Below are positions 59,741 through 64,000 of a stretch of 64,000 bases of DNA, one piece after another. This DNA is from Plazaster borealis (Eukaryota > Echinodermata > Asteroidea > Forcipulatida > Labidiasteridae): NCBI GenBank assembly GCA_021014325.1, contig CM037472.1, forward strand, positions 930,001-994,000. Direction: 5' to 3'. The notes under the pieces are model-generated. The model was given only the letters and a program-made list of their open reading frames with translations, ran no database searches and was not told the DNA's origin. The stretch's first letter is position 1; every line of letters begins with the position of its first letter. Made by a program: the position numbers and the translations under genes.

Positions 59741-61641
59741 GGAAGATGCTGGGCAGTAAGTCAGGTGATGGGCTGATTGGATTTGATGAGGGTAGAGATG
59801 GACTAATCAATATGCTGGGTGTGGCTGGCTGGACATGGGCATGATGCACTAGGGACTGGGTGGGAGGATGCTGGGTGGTTGGATTAGATGAGGGTACAGA
59901 TGGACTAGTCATTATGCTGGGTGTGGCTGGCTTGACACTATGTTCTTAATCACAAGGTGGATAGAGGACTGGTCCAGGGTCTCGGAGGATGCTGGGTGCT
60001 TGGATTTGAGGGTAGGGGAGATGGACGAGTAATCGTTATGTTTGGGTGTGGCTGATTGGACATGGGTATGGTCAACCTGGGTAGAGGACTAGGGCCTGGG
60101 GGTTGGGACACAATGCTTGGTGGTTGGATTTGGGGGTGGGGGAGATGGACTAGTAGTCATGCTTGGGAATAGCTAGCTGGGGATGGGCATGATCAGGATA
60201 GGTATTAGACTGGGCCTGGTTGAGGGGATGGTTGTTATAAGTGGGACTAGGTTCATGGGACTTCAGCGTAGGGTGGAATTGATTTAAAGGAACAGCTCAG
60301 ATTTTATTAAAGGAATAAATACATTGCAATTAAAGGAGTTATGGTATTTACAAATTTTTGCGGGAATTATACTTTTATGCTTACAGGATTATAGACTCGA
60401 TTTGCTGCAGCCATCTTTGTTGGATTTCCCGTCTACTCAAATATCACTGGATTACATGTACTGGTTTACTGAATGGGACCAGTCTATTTTTGTCAGCTTA
60501 AAGTTGCATTTTGTCACATAAACTTGTGTGGGGCTCAAGTGAGGTTTGTTAAATCATACAAAATTTGTTGTTCAAACTTTGCTAATTTTTAATTATCTTG
60601 CATTTTAATTATACTCTATGTCTGCTTAACACTTGTAACCGAAACAAATAATATGTACAAAATGGCACACAAAGTAAGGGAAGAAAACATATTTCTTGCT
60701 ACATTTATAGAATCATTTTATTTGACAACTCCAAACTTTAAACAATACAATTTTAACATTATTAGCATAAAAACAATACTTTTACTGTAATTGAACTAGC
60801 CTGGAAAAGAGAAAACTTTGTGAATTGTTTTATGAATGAAATTCTCTGCACTATCTGAACACATTTTTTTTGGAAAACCAATTTCAATTTTCTTGTTTAT
60901 CAATAAAAAAACTTCACTGCTAAGCTGTGAAAACTTCATCAAGAGTTGGGCACATTCCTAAATCAAAATTAATTTTTGGCACAGACTTTCTGCAAGTTTT
61001 GCTTTTTTCAATGCTGTGTAAGGTTTTCTTTGCACATTGTAATATTTTAGGGATAAATATCTTTCAGGACTTTAGATTCTGGTGTAAAGATTTAACAAAA
61101 CTATGCTTTGTTTTATAACAATTTAAAGGAAATAACTTATTGCTTTTTTGCAAAAGTAAATTCAATCAACTTTAAGAGTAAAATTGTCATCAAATTAGGC
61201 ATTTATGTCAAGAAACTATAACAAAGATTTTTAAAGATATTCTGTGTACATTCATGATTTTGATTTTAATTAATCAAAGTTAGACCTGCTATCTAGCAAA
61301 ACCCTAAATTTCTTGGCAATTTCCATAAAGGTAAAATAGCCATGGACAGGTCAACAATTGACCCCAGGGACTAATTTGAGATTTCCATGTCACCATAAAG
61401 AGCATTTTCTCTACATTCTAATGGATAAGAAATGTGGTGAACCTTGTCACTTTCAAAATAAACTCTCACCATTTTAAAAATTGGATCAAAGTTAAGGGTT
61501 TTGCTAGAGTCAGTCAGAAATAAGACCTAACTTGTAATGGACATGTTTTTCACAAAATGTAAGCTTTTGAATAGAAACAATTAATTATTCATGTACTTTT
61601 TTTTACCTTTGTCCATAAAGAAATTTGAATATTTGATAGTA

Positions 61642-61817
61642 ATATGTGATGCGATCAAGCTAAATGAGTCGTTTGTCAGAAATTTTGAACCAAAGGTGGT
61701 ATCAACATGGGGTTTTAATAGTATTAAAGCATAGATTATGCTCTTTTCAAATGTATAACAAAATGAAATATGACCGGGGTCGACAAACGACTCATTTTGC
61801 TTGATCGCATCACATAT
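61642..61817. mobile_element. MITE with 36-bp terminal inverted repeats
   Basis: 176 bp; left atatgtgatgcgatcaagc...atgagtcgtttgtc and the right complement gacaaacgactcat...gcttgatcgcatcacatat are almost identical. No coding sequence. Confidence 0.9.
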
Positions 61818-62228
61818 GATCCCTTTAAATTAAGTTTGTGGAGTAAAATAAGTGCACCATGCAAGCAGTTCAATTTTTAGCTAAATTTTATCATCCTGGT
61901 AAGGATAGACTAAAGCATGTTGCTTAAATATCTCCAACTTCATGAGTTAAAAATACACACAATGTGTGCTTGGTTGCAAATGGTGAGCTTACTTTGTACG
62001 AGAACATTTATTTAGAAGTAAGATTACATCAGGGATGTACTTCACATCATTAATTAACATCTCTAAAATCTTACTAATAAAATCAACAACAACAAGAAGT
62101 TAGTTGTTCATCCTTGATGTGTATAATGTCTTAAAGACTTTTGATGTTTCCTTTATGAGTTGCTCTCCACAAACTCTGAAGCCTCATAAATTGTAATGCA
62201 AGTTATTTGCTACACACTTGGTTGTAGG

Positions 62229-62481
62229 CATAGAGTTATATAATAGAACTAGAGGGTGCACTCTAACTACACACGTAACTGCGCTGGCCCACCATGGGTT
62301 CAAATCACTATGGGTAAATTACATACAAATTTCCCCTTACAACATGTTGGCTGTGTAAACTGGTGCATAACCTGTGTTATTCCATGGGTCAGCACCATTT
62401 TCTCAATGGGCAAAAAATGCTTCTTGTCGGGCCATGTCACATGGTTTTGTACGCCTTCCAGTTCTATTATATAACTCTATG
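62229..62481. mobile_element. MITE, CATAGAGTTATATAATAGAAC family
   Basis: 253 bp; ends catagagttatataatagaa and ttctattatataactctatg are exact complements. The interior holds CCATGGGT / ATGGGTCAGC motifs. Confidence 0.9.
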
Positions 62482-62523
62482 GTTGTAGGACATCAGCTTT
62501 CTAATGCTGTGAAAGGTTAAAGA

Positions 62524-62613
62524 AAACAATTGCACAGAGGTAAATCATTAGGGTGCATGAACATAGGAAACAATTGCACAGAGGTAAATCATTAGGGTGC
62601 ATGAACATAGGAA
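62524..62613. repeat. Tandem duplication, two copies of about 44-45 bp
   Basis: AAACAATTGCACAGAGGTAA followed by ATCATTAGGGTGCATGAACA occurs twice in direct succession with no visible difference. Confidence 0.9.
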
Positions 62614-63251
62614 AGCTGGCATGAACTGGCCCTCCCCTGATGGTATCAAGTTGCCCCTATCAATAAAACCTTATAAGCCATCATTGGTGACTTGAACTTT
62701 AAAACACTTCATTTGTTTAAATTAAATTTAAATTAGACAAGAGAACATCTACCTCAATTTACATGAAATCTGATTTGCCTGAATGGCAATATCTAAACTG
62801 AAATCGAGTGTTTCTAATGAAGAAAGACGTAAAGTTCAACCATCTCCATGGTTCTTTAGCATATCATTTCAAAGATGCAAACAACATTATAATCTATGTT
62901 TAACCTGAGGTAATAATGCTGGTTTGTACTTGAAAGCTTGTTGATTTATTAATAGTTATTGCAAATAGAATTTTGCCAACTTAAATAACAAAAATGTCAA
63001 ATAATTCCTGCTTTTTTTTTGTAAAAAATACTAACGCGTATTGAAGTTAAATTAACACTTGGAAATAAAAAACAGCAGCAAAGTGGATTCAGATCATTAT
63101 TCCCATCTTTTTCTCTAAAAAGTGGTTATGATTTCAAGAAAAACAGAGAAGAACAGTTTTCTTATATTTTATGCATGTTCATAGAACGTTCTTAATTAAT
63201 TATCAAGAGGTTTTGTTAATAAGAACATGTTTTCATTTTTTAATTCTGTTA

Positions 63252-63503
63252 TCAATCTGTAGGGACAAACCACTCATCTGAGTTAGGCTGGTGCCAGCAT
63301 GAAGTCCCCAAAATGTTGTGGCATGTGGCGTAGGGGTGTCGTTTGTATAGTGCTGCAAAAACAGACCACTTTTTGATGTTAGTGTAGAACAGAGTGTGGT
63401 AAGCCACAGGGATTTCACAAACCTGTGTCTGTTGTATGGCACTTGATAGGCACTTGCAGATCTCAGGAATTGACAGGTAGATATCATCTGCGGATGCCAC
63501 ACC
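63252..63503 (-). CDS. Probable terminal coding exon of an unidentified gene
   Basis: Eighty-three codons and a TGA follow an acceptor (TTTGTATTTTGAG) in phase 0. The peptide begins GVASADDIYLSIPEICKCLS, contains QVCEIPVAYHTLFYTNIKKW and KRHPYATCHNILG, and ends SDEWFVPTD. Its balanced composition (Trp, Cys, His, Tyr) and the absence of low complexity look like a conserved globular protein. Upstream exons would lie beyond the right edge of the window. I do not recognise the family and assign no function. An alternative acceptor (CATCCGCAG) would shorten it by 16 nt. Confidence 0.5.
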   Translation of the reverse strand, partial: GVASADDIYLSIPEICKCLSSAIQQTQVCEIPVAYHTLFYTNIKKWSVFAALYKRHPYATCHNILGTSCWHQPNSDEWFVPTD

Positions 63504-63574
63504 CTCAAAATACAAACAAATTAAATCAATTACACATTAAATTAAACAATTACTTATTTTATCAAGTAATAAAC

Positions 63575-63705
63575 CACAAGGGAACCTGACTGGGTAAATT
63601 TTCAATAACTTTGGGTTGAACTAAGCAAAAATTACTTGAGCGGGAGTTGAAAATGCTGTCGCTCTACCAACTGAGCTATATCTAGCCCCATGTGATCAGC
63701 AATCT
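63575..63705 (-). mobile_element. tRNA-derived SINE (copy 1)
   Basis: Minus strand: TAGCTCAGTTGGTAGAGCG (A box) followed by a body ending AATTTACCCAGTCAGGTT and TTGTGGTTTATT. Same layout as 63865-64000. Internal B box decayed. Confidence 0.6.
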
Positions 63706-63864
63706 CCCTATTTTGTCAATATCTTTGTTCAGGGGTGCCAGTCAGCAGCCATTCAACCTGAAACTGCTGTATAGCCAGGGATCACACCCAAGTTTACGAT
63801 ACCACCTGGAAAGCAGCAGCAGAGGGATCTCCTTAAGGGGATGTGACTTTTTATTTCAAATATC

Positions 63865-64000
63865 AAGTAATAAACCACAAGAGAGAGAAACTGACTGTGT
63901 AAATTTTAAATAATTTTGGGTTGAACAAAGAACAATTACTAGAACAGACTTGAACCTATGACCTCTGGAATAACATGCCGGCACTCTACCAACTGAGCTA
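63865..64000 (-). mobile_element. tRNA-derived SINE (copy 2, cut by window end)
   Basis: Minus strand: TAGCTCAGTTGGTAGAGTGC and B box AGGTTCAAGTCTG, in tRNA spacing, then the same tail (CCCAAAATTATTTAAAATTT, TTGTGGTTTATT) as copy 1. Confidence 0.65.

Larger units (their letters stand above)
60250..63251. other. AT-rich stretch without a confident gene
   Basis: Contains two clear MITEs and a short tandem duplication, listed separately. Open frames are short and unconvincing. It may be intron or 3' flank of the minus-strand gene at 63252. Confidence 0.4.

Noticed and set aside
59481..59912. 143-codon Ser/Pro-rich open frame on the minus strand
   Set aside because: It is the translation of the G-rich minisatellite; the composition follows the repeat unit and there is no independent coding evidence.

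Overview
This is a eukaryotic, AT-rich, intron- and repeat-rich window with no bacterial-style operons, no CRISPR array and no rRNA or ordinary tRNA gene that I can support. Two host genes were reconstructed exon by exon. Their proteins align well with bilaterian families. The repeats (DIRS-type tyrosine-recombinase retrotransposons, L2- and CR1-like LINEs, tRNA-derived SINEs with a shared LINE-type tail, many palindromic MITEs) suggest a marine deuterostome invertebrate, most likely an echinoderm. That placement is inference.

Region 1 (1-8580, + strand): the 3' ten exons of a CDC42-binding kinase gene of the MRCK/CDC42BP family, covering the citron-homology domain, the CRIB motif and a Ser/Gly/Pro-rich tail. 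The kinase, coiled-coil, C1 and PH exons lie upstream of the window. Its introns carry two tandem arrays, an L2 tail and MITEs. Region 2 (8581-16952): 3' UTR and a convergent intergenic spacer rich in small inverted-repeat elements. Region 3 (16953-23295, - strand): a complete 13-exon NOP53 (GLTSCR2/PICT1) ribosome-biogenesis gene of 443 codons plus stop, with an E-box, a GC box and a perfect 30-bp palindrome upstream of its start. The two genes converge tail to tail.

Region 4 (23600-42300): no confident host gene. It holds MITEs, a decayed PHD-finger/endonuclease LINE, a SINE, two copies of a hairpin-headed repeat family, a 371-bp foldback, a 1.49-kb Harbinger-like element with TTA target duplications, and a few exon-like islands. 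Region 5 (42370-49800): a composite of a CR1-like 3' fragment and a DIRS element interrupted by an L2-like LINE, flanked by diverged direct repeats. Region 6 (51378-56863): a nearly end-to-end but dead DIRS element, GC-rich against AT-rich surroundings, with inverted terminal repeats and an internal complementary region. Region 7 (56864-64000): SINE heads, a large G-rich minisatellite, palindromic MITEs, and on the - strand what looks like the last coding exon of a gene lying beyond the right edge.

The host genes are ordinary. The interest lies in how the mobile elements are nested, and in several repeat families with structured RNA- or DNA-like signals: histone-like stem-loops beside a degenerate hammerhead-like core, a 21-bp-phased palindrome cluster, and the hairpin-headed CTTCCGG repeats.
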